Shown: piece after piece, positions 7,692 to 17,793 of the stretch
Numbering within the stretch: the stretch's first letter is position 1
How the letters are laid out: the number at the start of each line of letters is the position of its first letter
Assembly (NCBI RefSeq): GCF_001647195.1
Contig: NZ_LVCV01000400.1
Coordinates: forward strand, 1-38,192
DNA from: Rhodococcus sp. EPR-157
GTDB lineage: Bacteria > Actinomycetota > Actinomycetes > Mycobacteriales > Mycobacteriaceae
DNA: 38,192 bases
Reading direction: 5' to 3'
The notes under the pieces: model-generated
Databases searched by the model: none
The model's input: only the letters and a program-made list of their open reading frames with translations
What the model was told of the DNA's origin: nothing
Position numbers and translations under genes: made by a program

Positions 7692-10141
7692 TTTCGCGAT
7701 ACGACACGGCGTAGGGCGTCGAGATCGCGCTCGATCAAGCGGAAGATCGTGTACGACGCCACGAAGGCCGCGATGCCGCCGATGCACACGACTCGCACTA
7801 CTCCGATGATGGCCGGGATATTTTCTGCAGGAACGAAAGTCAGGCCGGCGACCGCGACAAGTGGGATCGCGGCGGTGACGGTCAGATAGCCGATGCTGCG
7901 GCGCCCCAGTGCGCGGAGGAGGGCCTCGTCGGCGCTTCCGGCTCGTCCGTACGGCAAGAACGACGGATACAGGCACCGGATGGTGAACAGCGACACCAGA
8001 AAGAACGGGTATGCGGTCGCCATCGCGCCGCACACCACGAGTGACGCGATGAAGTGCACGTACGCCTGCGCAGGTACGGACCCGGCAGCGATCTGCAGCG
8101 AGAGCGGGAAGGCGATTCCCGCGCACACCCACAGTCCGAGGCATACGGCCACGATCCGATCCGCAGCCAACAGAGTGTCGGCGCGGGCGTCGGCAAGTCG
8201 CTTCTCCGGCACTGTCCGGCCGGCGCGCAACGCGCGCGGAACGGCCAGCACCCGTCGAAAGAAGTAGACGATCAGTACGAGGCCGATCGGCCAGAAGAGT
8301 CCGTTGATCACCGCCGTCACGGTCTCGAAGCGATCCTGTGCGACGGCCGGCAGGTCACCGATGATCAGCGCCTTGTTGTGCTGATAGTTGTATATGGCGG
8401 AGACGGCATTGGGGATTCCGATCGCGGCAGTCATCACCGGAACGGTGAACGGCCGCAATCGAAATCGGGTGCTCGACGGCGGCGGGTCGACGAGATTGCG
8501 TGCGTGCTGGTCGAGGCACAGGTCGAACTGTTGCGCCAACTCCTGGCCGGTCGACCAGCGGTCCCCGACATTCGGCGACAGACACTCGACGAGAACTCTG
8601 CGCAACGTCGACGGGCACTCCGCTGGAAGTGTCGCGATCGCGGAGTCGGTGATCCCAGTACGACGGGTGTCGAGCAGTCCGTCGATGACGGTTCGGTCGC
8701 CGTCCTCGACATTGGAATTCGAATCGTCGAACGGCTTGACCCCGGTCAAGAGCTCCCACAGCACGACCGCGAGTGAATACAGATCGCTCCGCGTGTCGAG
8801 GTCCTCCGCCCCACCGGGGCGACCAGGATGGCATGCCTCCAGCTGCTCGGGGGACATGTAGGACAGTGAGCCCCCGAAATACGCGACCGGACTGTCACCG
8901 TCGACCTGATCGGAAAAGCTGATGTTGAAATCCGCAAGCTTGGGCACGCCCTCCGCGGTGAGCAGTACGTTCGCCGGTTTGATGTCACGATGCAGAACGC
9001 CCTGCTCACCCGCATAGTGCAAAGCCTCCGCGAGGCGCCGCCCGAGCCAGGCAACCGTCTCGGGCCACGACAAGCTGGCGAGAGATTCGCGCACAGTGGA
9101 ATCCGTGGGGCGCAGGCTTCCTCTGGCGTCGAGTGCGGCGTCGACGGTGTCGAGAAGGAGAGTGCCGCTACGTTCGTCGGCCGGGCAGGCGCGCACGCGC
9201 TGGAGAAGATCGAGCAGGGTTCCGCCCGGTACGTACTGCATATACAGGAGACGGAGGCCCTTGTCGGGCAGGACGCGTTGGTCGAAGACCCGGACTATGT
9301 AGTCGTGGTCGAGTTGCGCGAGCGTTTGCGGTTCGCTGCCGCGATCTTCCGAGATCTTCACCGCGACGATCCGTTGCATCGACCGTTGCCGAGACAGGAA
9401 GACCCGCGCGAAGGCTCCGCGGCCGAGTCCCATCAAGAGGTCGAAGTCGTCGACGCGATCGCCCACGTCGAGGTCTTCGAGTTCGTCGCTCGAGCCCGGC
9501 CGCGTCCACGCGAGGGCTCCGGCCGCCGTGCCGGTCATGTCCGCGGTTGCGGGTCCGGCGACAGTGGCGATACTGCTGACGCTGATGCTGATCCGCGTCT
9601 CGCCTATCACGGTTTCTTCCAGCTCGGTCGTCCTCTGCTCGGTTGCCTCGCCGAGCATGGTGTTCAGCATTTCCGCGAGGTCGGCCGACTGCGCCGGATA
9701 CTCGGCGGCGTAGAGCTGCGGGGAAACGGAGTCGCCGGCCTGGCGTCGGATGCAGAACTCCTCGTAGATCAGCCAGGCAGGAAGCGATGCGGCAGCAAGT
9801 TCCTCGAACTCGTCGCAGTACTGGTTCAGCCGCTTCGGAACGCTGGATCGTAGCCATCGTTCTTGCAGATCGACCGATATCAGCTGTTCGAGCAAGCGTC
9901 GACGAACGTCCGCGGTATCGGGAAGGAAGTTCGACAGGATCGGTGGAGTGAGTGGGTCACCGGTACGCGCGGCCTTCCACGCCCGGCGAAGTCGATCGGC
10001 GGGATCGTGGTCGGGAGCATCGTTCGAGTCGGTGCCGTTCGTGGCCGCAGAAGTCACCGTCGACGTCCCATCGGGTCGAGCCGATGTGACGTTGTCGGTG
10101 GCGGTGACCCGATCCGAGCCTGGCTGCACGCTCACAACCAT
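7688..10141 (-). CDS. Large membrane Ser/Thr protein kinase with DFN motif
   Basis: About 817 residues. Residues 1-220 are an acidic N-terminal region containing [17 protein letters not shown] and [27 protein letters not shown], a pattern I associate with planctomycete-type kinases (from memory, not searched). The kinase domain is about 231-490: glycine loop [10 protein letters not shown] (238-247), Lys262 in VAVKI, catalytic HRDIKPAN (384-391), DFN at 404-406 instead of DFG, SPE (430-432) and [16 protein letters not shown]. An insert of roughly 45 residues (about 315-358) lies before HRD. The C-terminal third has about six hydrophobic segments and no PASTA repeats. The ATG at 10141 is chosen, but the open frame extends upstream and the ribosome site is weak. 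Catalytic Lys and Asp are present, so activity is likely; ligand and substrates are unknown. Confidence 0.85.
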   Translation of the reverse strand: MVVSVQPGSDRVTATDNVTSARPDGTSTVTSAATNGTDSNDAPDHDPADRLRRAWKAARTGDPLTPPILSNFLPDTADVRRRLLEQLISVDLQERWLRSSVPKRLNQYCDEFEELAAASLPAWLIYEEFCIRRQAGDSVSPQLYAAEYPAQSADLAEMLNTMLGEATEQRTTELEETVIGETRISISVSSIATVAGPATADMTGTAAGALAWTRPGSSDELEDLDVGDRVDDFDLLMGLGRGAFARVFLSRQRSMQRIVAVKISEDRGSEPQTLAQLDHDYIVRVFDQRVLPDKGLRLLYMQYVPGGTLLDLLQRVRACPADERSGTLLLDTVDAALDARGSLRPTDSTVRESLASLSWPETVAWLGRRLAEALHYAGEQGVLHRDIKPANVLLTAEGVPKLADFNISFSDQVDGDSPVAYFGGSLSYMSPEQLEACHPGRPGGAEDLDTRSDLYSLAVVLWELLTGVKPFDDSNSNVEDGDRTVIDGLLDTRRTGITDSAIATLPAECPSTLRRVLVECLSPNVGDRWSTGQELAQQFDLCLDQHARNLVDPPPSSTRFRLRPFTVPVMTAAIGIPNAVSAIYNYQHNKALIIGDLPAVAQDRFETVTAVINGLFWPIGLVLIVYFFRRVLAVPRALRAGRTVPEKRLADARADTLLAADRIVAVCLGLWVCAGIAFPLSLQIAAGSVPAQAYVHFIASLVVCGAMATAYPFFLVSLFTIRCLYPSFLPYGRAGSADEALLRALGRRSIGYLTVTAAIPLVAVAGLTFVPAENIPAIIGVVRVVCIGGIAAFVASYTIFRLIERDLDALRRVVSRN

Positions 10142-10510
10142 AAACCTGCGGGAGGCGTTCTGCCTGGTAGAAGCGTAGATTCGAATACCGGGGGAGGAAG
10201 CGGGGGCAATCGAATTCGCGGCGTGACCCGAAGGGGTCGCCTTTGACACAATGGACGCTGGTCCGCAGGGGGCGTGCTGCGAGGTACTGGGGAACCTGTG
10301 AGGCGAGGCCGACGTTGGACTGGGGAGAAGCGTGATGCATGCAGTAGCACTGCAGGTCCGTGGCCGCTGCACTGTGGGTCTGACTCATGTCAGGTCCATG
10401 CACTTCAGGTACATGGTGGCCGCTCGCGGTAGCCTGGGGCATCCGAGTGTGGCCGTGATCCACGCATCGGAGATGACTGGAAAGGACGAGGCCGTCTCGG
10501 CTGAAGCTGT
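10142..10510. promoter_or_regulatory. Divergent kinase/ftsH intergenic region with repeats
   Basis: This 369-base gene-free stretch separates divergently read genes and should hold both promoters. Seen here: a GACCC-GAAG-GGGTC hairpin at 10225-10238; a perfect TGCAGT-AGC-ACTGCA palindrome at 10340-10354; and three related decamers, CAGGTCCGTG (10353-10362), CAGGTCCATG (10391-10400) and CAGGTACATG (10406-10415). The first and third are each followed by GGCCGCT. A TAGCCT hexamer at 10430-10435 could be the ftsH -10, giving a leader of about 70 bases; AGCGTA at 10172-10177 (TACGCT on the minus strand) could be the kinase -10. The promoter calls are inference. Confidence 0.5.
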
Positions 10511-13312
10511 ATGAATCGGAAGACAGTTATACGGAACCTGGCCATCGTTTTCGGCATCCTGTTGGTGATCTTTGCCATCAGCTACTTCGGAAGCGACACT
10601 CGCGGCTGGAAGACCGTCGACACCTCGGTGGCGATCGCGCAGCTCGACTCGCAGAACGTCGACAAGGCGCAGATCGACGACCGGGAGCAGCAGGTCCGCC
10701 TGTACCTGAAGAACGGCAACGAGGCGACAGGCAACGAGACGCAGATCCTCGCCAAGTACCCGGACTCCGCATCGGAGACGATCTTCGACAAGGTCAGCTC
10801 CGACGGCCTCGAGAGCTACAACACCGTCGTGAGCCAGGACAGCTGGGTTTCGTCCCTTCTGCTGTTCGTCTTGCCGATGATCCTTCTGCTCGGTGTGTTC
10901 ATCTTCGTCATGAGTCGTATGCAGGGCGGTGGTCTCGGCGGTGTCATGGGCTTCGGCAAGTCCAAGGCGAAGCAGCTCAGCAAGGACATGCCGAAGACGA
11001 CGTTCCAGGATGTCGCGGGCGCCGACGAAGCTGTCGAAGAGTTGTACGAGATCAAGGACTTCCTGCAGAATCCGGCCCGCTACCAGGCGCTCGGCGCGAA
11101 GATCCCGCGCGGCGTTCTGCTCTACGGCCCTCCCGGAACCGGTAAGACCCTGCTCGCGCGCGCTGTCGCAGGTGAGGCGGGCGTTCCGTTCTTCACCATC
11201 TCGGGTTCCGACTTCGTCGAGATGTTCGTCGGTGTCGGCGCGTCCCGAGTTCGTGACCTGTTCGAACAGGCCAAGCAGAACAGTCCGTGCATCATCTTCG
11301 TCGACGAGATCGACGCCGTCGGTCGCCAGCGTGGAGCAGGCATGGGCGGCGGGCACGACGAGCGGGAGCAGACGCTCAATCAGCTTCTCGTAGAGATGGA
11401 CGGTTTCGGTGAACGAACCGGCGTCATCCTGATCGCCGCGACCAACCGTCCCGACATTCTCGACCCAGCTCTTCTCCGCCCCGGTCGTTTCGATCGCCAG
11501 ATTCCGGTCGGAGCACCCGACCTTGCCGGTCGCCGCGCAATTCTTGCTGTGCACTCCGCAGGCAAGCCGGTCGCGCACGACGCCGACCTGGAGGGCTTGG
11601 CCAAGCGCACCGTCGGTATGTCCGGAGCGGACCTGGCCAACGTCATCAACGAGGCAGCATTGCTCACGGCGCGCGAGAACGGCACCGTCATCACCGAGGC
11701 CGCTCTGGAGGAATCGGTGGATCGCGTCGTGGGAGGACCACGCCGCAAGAGCCGCATCATCAGCGAGCACGAGAAGAAGATCACGGCCTACCACGAAGGT
11801 GGGCACACGCTCGCTGCCTGGGCAATGCCGGACATCGAGCCCGTCTACAAGGTCACCATCCTGGCGCGTGGTCGTACCGGTGGCCACGCCATGACGGTGC
11901 CCGAGGACGACAAGGGGCTGATGACTCGGTCCGAGATGATCGCGCGCCTCGTCATGGCAATGGGCGGACGCGCGGCGGAGGAACTCGTCTTCCACGAACC
12001 GACCACCGGCGCGTCCTCGGACATCGATCAGGCAACCAAGATCGCGCGTGCGATGGTCACCGAATACGGCATGAGCAGCAAGCTCGGTGCGGTCCGTTAC
12101 GGCCAGGAGCAGGGCGACCCCTTCCTCGGTCGTTCGATGGGCGTGCAGTCCGACTTCTCGCACGAGGTCGCACGCGAGATCGACGAGGAGGTGCGCAAGC
12201 TCATCGAGGCGGCGCACACCGAGGCGTGGGCCATCCTCAACGAGTACCGCGATGTGCTGGATACGCTCGCCACCGAACTCCTCGAGCGGGAGACGCTGAC
12301 GCGCAAGGACCTCGAGAAGATATTCACCGGCGTCAGCAAGCGTCCCCGGATCACCGCGTTCAACGACTTCGGCGATCGAGTCCCATCGGACAAGCCACCG
12401 GTCAAGACGCCGGGTGAACTCGCCATCGAACGCGGCGAGCCGTGGCCCCCTCAGCCGATCGCGCCGAAACCTGCTCCACCGCAGCAGTTCCCGCAGCCGA
12501 GCTACGCCGGACCGCCACAGCTGTCGAAGGGTGCACCGGAAAGCTACAACGGCGGTAGTCGGCAGCACGGCTATCCCAGCGGTGCCCCGAGCAACGGTGC
12601 CTCGAACGGCGCTCGTAACGGTGGCGGATACAACGGAACTCCCAGCCACGGTGCTCCGACCAATGGTGCTCCGAGCAATGGTGGTCCGAGCAATGGTGGC
12701 GCTCATACCGGCGGGCCCGGGCAGACCGCGACACCGTACGGAAGTGCCCCCTACAGCGGGGGCCAGAGCAGCAGCCCGCAGGGCAGTGGCGGTCAGGGCA
12801 ACGGCGGCCAGAGCAGTGGCGGCCAGCACTCGGGCGGCAACTACAGCGGTGGTTCCTACCGGAACCCGGAGCCACGGCCCCAGAGTTCGCGTCCCGATTA
12901 CGGTGCTCCTGCGGGATGGTCGGCGCCGGGATGGCCGCCGCGTGATTCGTCAGGATCCGCCGGTGGTTCGGACAGCGTCGGCAGAAACGGCGGCAACCGC
13001 TACTCCGACCCAGTAGCGCCGTACCAGGCTCCCCCTACGTACCAGTCGCCGCAGTATCGTCCGCCGCAGTACCAGCCGCCGGAGTATCGAGATCCGAGCG
13101 GCGACCGCGAGGCGCCCAGTGGAGCGCAGCAGCCTCCGAACCCCGCGCCGCAGCATCGGGATCCCGCTGGATCGCAATGGGATCCACTCGGTGGCTTGCC
13201 CCTCGGTGGGCAGCCGGACCCGGATCGTCGTCCCGACGAACGGGAATCGGATCGGGAGGGTGACGAAGGTCCGCGCACCCAGCGATGGGAAGGTCCGAAC
13301 GGCCACCAGTGA
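10511..13312 (+). CDS. ftsH: ATP-dependent zinc metalloprotease FtsH with long C-terminal tail
   Basis: A 933-residue membrane AAA protease that unfolds and degrades membrane and cytosolic proteins. Two transmembrane segments (about 8-25 and 114-134) flank a small external domain. The AAA module has Walker A GPPGTGKT (206-213), Walker B IIFVDEID (261-268) and the second region of homology (about 307-330). The protease site is HEGGH (428-432) with the third acidic ligand in [11 protein letters not shown]. The conserved core ends near residue 610; the remaining roughly 290 residues are Pro/Gly/Asn/Ser/Gln-rich with repeats such as [11 protein letters not shown] and [13 protein letters not shown], much longer than usual. 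The ATG at 10511 has no strong ribosome site. It precedes the folate genes, as in mycobacteria. Confidence 0.95.
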   Translation: MNRKTVIRNLAIVFGILLVIFAISYFGSDTRGWKTVDTSVAIAQLDSQNVDKAQIDDREQQVRLYLKNGNEATGNETQILAKYPDSASETIFDKVSSDGLESYNTVVSQDSWVSSLLLFVLPMILLLGVFIFVMSRMQGGGLGGVMGFGKSKAKQLSKDMPKTTFQDVAGADEAVEELYEIKDFLQNPARYQALGAKIPRGVLLYGPPGTGKTLLARAVAGEAGVPFFTISGSDFVEMFVGVGASRVRDLFEQAKQNSPCIIFVDEIDAVGRQRGAGMGGGHDEREQTLNQLLVEMDGFGERTGVILIAATNRPDILDPALLRPGRFDRQIPVGAPDLAGRRAILAVHSAGKPVAHDADLEGLAKRTVGMSGADLANVINEAALLTARENGTVITEAALEESVDRVVGGPRRKSRIISEHEKKITAYHEGGHTLAAWAMPDIEPVYKVTILARGRTGGHAMTVPEDDKGLMTRSEMIARLVMAMGGRAAEELVFHEPTTGASSDIDQATKIARAMVTEYGMSSKLGAVRYGQEQGDPFLGRSMGVQSDFSHEVAREIDEEVRKLIEAAHTEAWAILNEYRDVLDTLATELLERETLTRKDLEKIFTGVSKRPRITAFNDFGDRVPSDKPPVKTPGELAIERGEPWPPQPIAPKPAPPQQFPQPSYAGPPQLSKGAPESYNGGSRQHGYPSGAPSNGASNGARNGGGYNGTPSHGAPTNGAPSNGGPSNGGAHTGGPGQTATPYGSAPYSGGQSSSPQGSGGQGNGGQSSGGQHSGGNYSGGSYRNPEPRPQSSRPDYGAPAGWSAPGWPPRDSSGSAGGSDSVGRNGGNRYSDPVAPYQAPPTYQSPQYRPPQYQPPEYRDPSGDREAPSGAQQPPNPAPQHRDPAGSQWDPLGGLPLGGQPDPDRRPDERESDREGDEGPRTQRWEGPNGHQ

Positions 13313-13340
13313 GCCAGTGATCTCCCGGCGATAGGCTGGA

Positions 13341-13475
13341 GTGGAGCCTGCGGAATGACCCGGAGGTTTGTGTAGTGGAGCCTGCGGAATGACCCGGACG
13401 TTTGTGTAGTGGAGCCTGCGGAATGACCGGGTTCGGCCAGTGTGGAGCCTGCGGGATGACCCGTAGGTCAGGGAT
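13341..13475 (+). repeat. Four-copy 34-bp tandem repeat before folE
   Basis: Four direct copies begin with GTGGAGCCTGCGG at 13341, 13375, 13409 and 13442. Copies 1 and 2 are 34 bases each and differ at one base (G or C in the GGANGTTTGTGTA part). Copy 3 is 33 bases with a diverged right half, and copy 4 is diverged but can form the stem CCTGCGGG-ATGA-CCCGTAGG (13448-13467, one G-T pair). The array fills most of the 178 bases between ftsH and folE and ends 15 bases before the folE start. It is either a regulatory array or a dispersed genomic repeat; no coding function is supported. Confidence 0.9.
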
Positions 13476-13490
13476 GCGGAGGTAGGGCAC

Positions 13491-14132
13491 GTGTCAGTCA
13501 GGCAGATCGATGAGGACGGTGCGGCAGTTGCACCCGGCGATGTGGTTGCAGTCGGAACCGGCAACACCTTCGATCAGCCGCGGGCCGAAGCGGCCGTTCG
13601 GGAACTTCTGATCGCGGTCGGCGAGGATCCCGATCGCGCAGGGCTCGTCGATACTCCTGCCCGGGTGGCACGTGCGTACCGAGAGATGTTCGGCGGTCTG
13701 TACACGGACCCGGATTCGGTATTGAACACGACTTTCGACGAAGGTCACCAGGAACTCGTGCTCGTTCGCGACATTCCGATGTACTCGACATGTGAGCACC
13801 ACCTCGTGTCGTTCCACGGTGTGGCACATGTGGGTTACATCCCGGGTAGCAGCGGAAAGGTGACCGGGCTGTCCAAGCTGGCACGCGTCGTCGACCTCTA
13901 TGCCAAACGGCCTCAGGTGCAGGAGCGGTTGACCAGTCAGGTGGCCGACGCCGTGATGCGCAAGCTGGATCCACGCGGCGCGATCGTAGTGATCGAGGCC
14001 GAACACCTTTGCATGGCGATGCGCGGCATCCGCAAGCCCGGCGCAAGCACGACTACGTCCGCTGTCCGAGGCCTGTTCCAGTCGAGTGCAGCGTCGCGTT
14101 CCGAGGCGTTGGATCTCATTCTGCGCAAATGA
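13491..14132 (+). CDS. folE: GTP cyclohydrolase I
   Basis: A 213-residue enzyme that converts GTP to 7,8-dihydroneopterin triphosphate, the first step of folate synthesis. The zinc-binding CEHH motif (Cys101, His104) with the later Cys174 ([10 protein letters not shown]), the [11 protein letters not shown] block and the [10 protein letters not shown] end are all present. The GTG at 13491 has GGAGGT seven bases upstream, inside the end of the tandem repeat region. The stop overlaps the folP start as ATGA, so folE-folP-folB-folK form one translationally coupled unit. Confidence 0.96.
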   Translation: MSVRQIDEDGAAVAPGDVVAVGTGNTFDQPRAEAAVRELLIAVGEDPDRAGLVDTPARVARAYREMFGGLYTDPDSVLNTTFDEGHQELVLVRDIPMYSTCEHHLVSFHGVAHVGYIPGSSGKVTGLSKLARVVDLYAKRPQVQERLTSQVADAVMRKLDPRGAIVVIEAEHLCMAMRGIRKPGASTTTSAVRGLFQSSAASRSEALDLILRK

Positions 14133-14971
14133 CGCTGCCAGCCACGATTCCCTCCGGCCCAGTCGTGATGGGGGTTCTCAACGTCACCGCCGATTCGTTC
14201 TCGGACGGTGGACGCTATCTCGACGTCGATGCTGCGGTCGCGCACGGTGTCGAACTACACGGTCTGGGCGTCGACATCGTCGACGTCGGCGGAGAATCGA
14301 CCCGTCCGGGCGCCGAGCGGATCGATCCGGGAGTCGAGGCCGATCGGGTGGTTCCAGTCATCAGAGAGCTCAGTGCTCGTGGCATTTCGACGAGCGTGGA
14401 CACGATGCGTGCCTCGGTCGCGGCCGCCGCCGTCGAGGCTGGAGTGTCCATCGTCAACGACGTTTCGGGCGGACGCGCCGACCGGGACATGGCGGCCGTC
14501 GTCGCCGACGCCGGTATTCCGTGGATCCTGATGCACTGGCGTTCGGCCCAGGGCTTTGCCCACACCGGTGCCGCCGAGCAGTACGACAACGTTGTCGCCG
14601 ACGTTCGTCGTGAGCTTCTCGAACAGGTCGATCACGCACTGGAAGCAGGTGTGAAGTCCTCGAACATCGTGCTCGATCCCGGCCTCGGTTTCGCCAAGAC
14701 CGCTCGTCACAACTGGCAGCTGCTTCATGCGATACCTGTGTTCGTCGAGCTGGGAATGCCGGTGTTGATCGGGGCCTCGCGAAAGCGCTTCCTCGGATCT
14801 CTACTGGCGACGGACGGCGTTCCGCGTCCGCCGGACGGACGGGAGATCGCAACCGCGGTCGTCTCGGCGTTGGCGATCGCGGGCGGCGCGTGGGGCGTGC
14901 GGGTGCACGACGCGCGCGCGACTCTCGACGCGCTGGCCGTCGTAGAAGCATGGCAGGAAGGCGGAAGATGA
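14129..14971 (+). CDS. folP: Dihydropteroate synthase
   Basis: A 280-residue TIM-barrel enzyme joining dihydropterin pyrophosphate and p-aminobenzoate to dihydropteroate, the sulfonamide target. Conserved blocks: [15 protein letters not shown] near the N-terminus, [30 protein letters not shown] and GASRKRF. The intact motifs point to the active FolP1-type enzyme rather than the divergent paralogue seen in some mycobacteria. The ATG at 14129 overlaps the folE stop and its stop overlaps the folB start. Confidence 0.96.
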   Translation: MTLPATIPSGPVVMGVLNVTADSFSDGGRYLDVDAAVAHGVELHGLGVDIVDVGGESTRPGAERIDPGVEADRVVPVIRELSARGISTSVDTMRASVAAAAVEAGVSIVNDVSGGRADRDMAAVVADAGIPWILMHWRSAQGFAHTGAAEQYDNVVADVRRELLEQVDHALEAGVKSSNIVLDPGLGFAKTARHNWQLLHAIPVFVELGMPVLIGASRKRFLGSLLATDGVPRPPDGREIATAVVSALAIAGGAWGVRVHDARATLDALAVVEAWQEGGR

Positions 14972-15336
14972 GCGACCGAATCGAATTGCGCGGGCTCAAG
15001 GTTCGTGGACATCACGGTGTCTTCGATTTCGAGAAGCGAGACGGCCAGGATTTCGAGGTCGACATCATTGTCTGGATGGACCTGAAGAAGGCAGCCGCCA
15101 CCGACGACCTGACGGCGACGATGCACTATGGCGAGCTAGCCGAGGCTGCTGCCGCGATCATTTCCGGTCCCGCGCGCGATCTCATCGAGACCGTCGCCGC
15201 AGAAATTGCCGATGACGTGATGAAGGACGATCGCGTCGACGCAGTCGAGGTGACGCTACACAAGCCGTCGGCTCCGATTCCGCTCGAGTTCGCCGACGTC
15301 GCAGTGGTGGCGCACCGCACTCGGGCAGGCGCATGA
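14968..15336 (+). CDS. folB: Dihydroneopterin aldolase
   Basis: A 122-residue protein that cleaves dihydroneopterin to 6-hydroxymethyl-dihydropterin and glycolaldehyde. Family blocks are [19 protein letters not shown] at the N-terminus, TMHYGELAE in the middle and the catalytic-lysine region [11 protein letters not shown] near the end. The size is typical. Both ends overlap neighbours (ATGA with folP and with folK), which supports the chosen start and co-translation. Confidence 0.95.
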   Translation: MSDRIELRGLKVRGHHGVFDFEKRDGQDFEVDIIVWMDLKKAAATDDLTATMHYGELAEAAAAIISGPARDLIETVAAEIADDVMKDDRVDAVEVTLHKPSAPIPLEFADVAVVAHRTRAGA

Positions 15337-15857
15337 CGCGCGTCGTCCTCTCGATCGGTAGCAACGTCGGAGATTCGCTCGCCCACCTCCGGTCCGTCAC
15401 TGCCGAACTCGGGCCGCGCCTCGTCAGTGCATCGGCGGTGTTTTCGTCGGAGCCCTGGGGAGGAGTCGAGCAGCAGGACTTCCTCAACGCCGTCGTCGTG
15501 GCCGACGATCAGGAGCGCGGGCCGTACCAGTGGCTCGAGTTCGCGAGGGAGCGGGAGGAGGCGGCCGAACGCGTTCGCGTCGTCCGGTGGGGACCTCGAA
15601 GTCTCGATGTCGACATCGTCGTCTGCAGATCAGTTCCGGGCGACGACTTGATCAGCGCCGACCCCGAGTTGCTCTTGCCCCATCCGCGCGCTCACCAGCG
15701 GGCATTCGTTCTCACACCCTGGTTGGACATCGAGCCCGACGCGACTCTGGCGGTCGGTGACGACGCCCGCAGTGTCTCGGCGTGGCTGGCATCGCTCACC
15801 GACTCCGAACGCGCGAGCGTACGACGGACCGACATGACGCTGGACACACCCCGTTGA
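15333..15857 (+). CDS. folK: 2-amino-4-hydroxy-6-hydroxymethyldihydropteridine pyrophosphokinase
   Basis: A 174-residue HPPK that transfers pyrophosphate from ATP to hydroxymethyl-dihydropterin, giving the FolP substrate. The N-terminal SIGSNVGD, the central [18 protein letters not shown] and the ATP/metal-binding [12 protein letters not shown] (usually RWGPRTLDIDI) are clear, followed by [14 protein letters not shown]. It is the last recognisable folate gene here; the gene after it is the membrane protein that commonly follows folK in actinobacteria. Confidence 0.95.
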   Translation: MTRVVLSIGSNVGDSLAHLRSVTAELGPRLVSASAVFSSEPWGGVEQQDFLNAVVVADDQERGPYQWLEFAREREEAAERVRVVRWGPRSLDVDIVVCRSVPGDDLISADPELLLPHPRAHQRAFVLTPWLDIEPDATLAVGDDARSVSAWLASLTDSERASVRRTDMTLDTPR

Positions 15858-15862
15858 ACGAG

Positions 15863-16327
15863 ATGAAGACGACCCGAGTGTTGGACCTGGTCGGCCTTGC
15901 GGTCTTCGCAGCGGTTGCGATGTGGTTGCTGGTGCGGTCGTTCTACGGTTCGCTCCCGCCGATTTCGGTGTTGGCTGGGGCGTCGCTGTATCCGATCGCA
16001 CTTGGCGAACTGGTCCTTGGGTTCGTCGTTCGATCTCGGATCGGTGGTAGCCGAGTCGGCGACGGTCCTCAGCAACTGCACCCGATCACCGCAGCACGGG
16101 CTCTTGCACTGGCCAAAGCGTCGGCTCTGGTCGGGGCAGGCGTGACCGGAGTATGGATCGGGTTTCTGCTCTACGTGGCGCCGCTGGCTGCGACGGTTCG
16201 AGCTGCTTCCGACGATGTGGGCGGGGCAATAGTGGGCCTCGTCGCGGGCCTCGCGCTCGTCGGATCCGCGCTGTGGCTCGAACAATGCTGCCGAACACCC
16301 AAGGACGGATCCGGCGAGTCGCGGTGA
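15863..16327 (+). CDS. DUF3180 family membrane protein
   Basis: About 154 residues with four hydrophobic segments (VLDLVGLAVFAAVAMWLLV; VLAGASLYPIALGELVLGFVV; ALALAKASALVGAGVTGVWIGFLLYV; AIVGLVAGLALVGSALWL), so an integral membrane protein. Sequence and position after folK match the actinobacterial DUF3180 family (Rv3605c). Its role is unknown; conserved linkage to folate genes hints at a related membrane function, but nothing in the sequence proves transport. The ATG at 15863 is used; a TTG at 15854 that overlaps the folK stop is the alternative and would add three residues. Confidence 0.8.
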   Translation: MKTTRVLDLVGLAVFAAVAMWLLVRSFYGSLPPISVLAGASLYPIALGELVLGFVVRSRIGGSRVGDGPQQLHPITAARALALAKASALVGAGVTGVWIGFLLYVAPLAATVRAASDDVGGAIVGLVAGLALVGSALWLEQCCRTPKDGSGESR

Positions 16328-16427
16328 GACGGGCACTCTTGCGGTGGCACGCCGCTGATAAGCGAGAATTTACGACTCCTGTAGCGAACCGCAATCGAGG
16401 TTGACCTTTAGCCGGCGATTCGCCAGC

Positions 16428-16440
16428 TACGCTGGTTGGC
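16428..16440 (+). promoter_or_regulatory. Leaderless-type -10 before the DUF6779 gene
   Basis: TACGCT (16428-16433) fits the TANNNT consensus of actinobacterial sigma-A -10 elements and is followed by seven bases and then ATG at 16441. Transcription would begin at or next to the start codon, so no ribosome site is needed. A TTGACC at 16401-16406 could act as a weakly spaced -35. Confidence 0.55.
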
Positions 16441-17763
16441 ATGACCGACCAGACTCGCGCGAAAGCCGGCCGTCGCTCGCGGCGCAGCGCGAGCCAACTG
16501 TTCATCGCCGCGCTCGTCATGTTCGGGATAGCCGCGAGTGTCCTTCTATTGTTCAGCGAGAACGTTCAGTGGCTTCGTGTCGGCCTGGTGTCGGCGCTGT
16601 GGGCCGCGATAGTCGGTGCCTTCGCGATGACCAAGTACCGGCGGGAGTCCGTCGCCGACCAGACGAAGGCCAAGGACTTACAGACCGTGTACGAGCTACA
16701 GCTCGCACGCGAGATCTCCGCGCGCCGCGAGTACGAGCTCGGTGTCGAAGCTCGGGTCCGGAGTGAAGTACAGGTCGAGACCAGCGAGATCGCGGCGCTA
16801 CGCGCAGAGCTCGCGCACCTCCGGAACAACCTGCAGATGCTGTTCGACGGCAACCTACCGACCGAACGCGTCGCCCTGCGCGCGGAAGCGACCAGGATGG
16901 CCGAACTCGGCGGCAGTCGGAACTACGACAGCTATCAGCCCGCCCCGTCGGGGCTGTATGTGCCCGGACGACCGAGTGTGGCGGGCCCGCACGAACCGGA
17001 GCAGTCCAACGGTGCAGATGGCGGACCCGTCGGCTCGGTGCCGGGCCTGGCCACCCCGTACGACGAACCCGTCACCGCAGAAACCTCGGTCGTGTACTCG
17101 GATGCATCGCATGGTCACGAACCGACTCGCAATTACTACTCGGAATCGACGAGAGTGACCCCCGCTCGACGGCCCGAGCCACGGGTACCTGGTGGCGGGC
17201 GACGCACCCCGACGCCGCCGCGTGCGTCAGGACCCGCCCCAGGGCCCGTGACTCCTGCTGGCTCGGATGCTGCCGGTGACGACGAATCAGTGAATTACGC
17301 CGAACCCGTGAATTACGCCGAACCGGTGAACTACGGCGAAGCTGCCGACTACGACAGTGGTGTCGACGACGCCGGTGAGGTGCAGGCACCGGAGAACAGT
17401 CCGGCGAGATCGTGGGACGATTACGCAACGGAATCCGACCCGCCACCGCCCTTCGAACAGGCGGACGCTGCCGAAGAAGACTTCCCCGGGACTGCGAGCG
17501 ACGACGTGTCGTCGCAGGCGCTGCCGGACTACGCCGATCCGGCACCGGCTCCCGACCCCGAGCCGGTCAGCGCCTCCGAGTCCTCGTCCGGACAGTGGGA
17601 TCTCCCCGAGCCTGCACCGCGCCGCCGACGTCGGGCTGACCCGGACGCTGCGGCGAACTCGGGAGCGCACTCCAACGGCCGGTCCGTGGCGGAAATCCTC
17701 GCTGGACTTCAGACGGGCGAGAGTGAACCGACCGAGCGTCGGCACCGCCGCCGCGCCGACTGA
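16441..17763 (+). CDS. DUF6779-type membrane protein with coiled coil and acidic tail
   Basis: A 440-residue protein. A basic N-terminus (KAGRRSRRSAS) precedes two transmembrane helices (about 19-40 and 45-62). Next is a charged helical stretch (KAKDLQTVYELQLAREISARREYELGVEARVRSEVQVETSEIAALRAELAHL in parts) that looks like a coiled coil, then a long Pro/Asp/Glu/Tyr-rich disordered tail with three VNYAEP-like repeats (nt 17290-17341). The C-terminus ends in RRHRRRAD. It is the Rv3604c-type protein of mycobacteria, found between folK/DUF3180 and the pan genes. Function is unknown; the architecture suggests a cytoplasm-facing scaffold at the membrane. Confidence 0.75.
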   Translation: MTDQTRAKAGRRSRRSASQLFIAALVMFGIAASVLLLFSENVQWLRVGLVSALWAAIVGAFAMTKYRRESVADQTKAKDLQTVYELQLAREISARREYELGVEARVRSEVQVETSEIAALRAELAHLRNNLQMLFDGNLPTERVALRAEATRMAELGGSRNYDSYQPAPSGLYVPGRPSVAGPHEPEQSNGADGGPVGSVPGLATPYDEPVTAETSVVYSDASHGHEPTRNYYSESTRVTPARRPEPRVPGGGRRTPTPPRASGPAPGPVTPAGSDAAGDDESVNYAEPVNYAEPVNYGEAADYDSGVDDAGEVQAPENSPARSWDDYATESDPPPPFEQADAAEEDFPGTASDDVSSQALPDYADPAPAPDPEPVSASESSSGQWDLPEPAPRRRRRADPDAAANSGAHSNGRSVAEILAGLQTGESEPTERRHRRRAD

Positions 17764-17793
17764 CACCTCCGGGCGAGACGACGTCGGGCCAGA

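Noticed and set aside
10243-10248. TTGACA as the ftsH -35
   Set aside because: No TANNNT hexamer is found 16-19 bases downstream, and the site is about 260 bases from the ftsH start.
10385-12829. An 814-codon open frame antisense to ftsH
   Set aside because: Arg/Asp/Leu-rich shadow of a GC-rich gene; FtsH carries all AAA and protease motifs.
13341-13475. Possible CRISPR array
   Set aside because: Copies are contiguous 34-bp units without unique spacers of constant length, and there are no cas genes.
13035-13490. Minus-strand frames with VIPQAPLHK-like repeats before folE
   Set aside because: The repeat peptide comes from the 34-bp DNA array; frame changes between copies and there is no ribosome site or homology.
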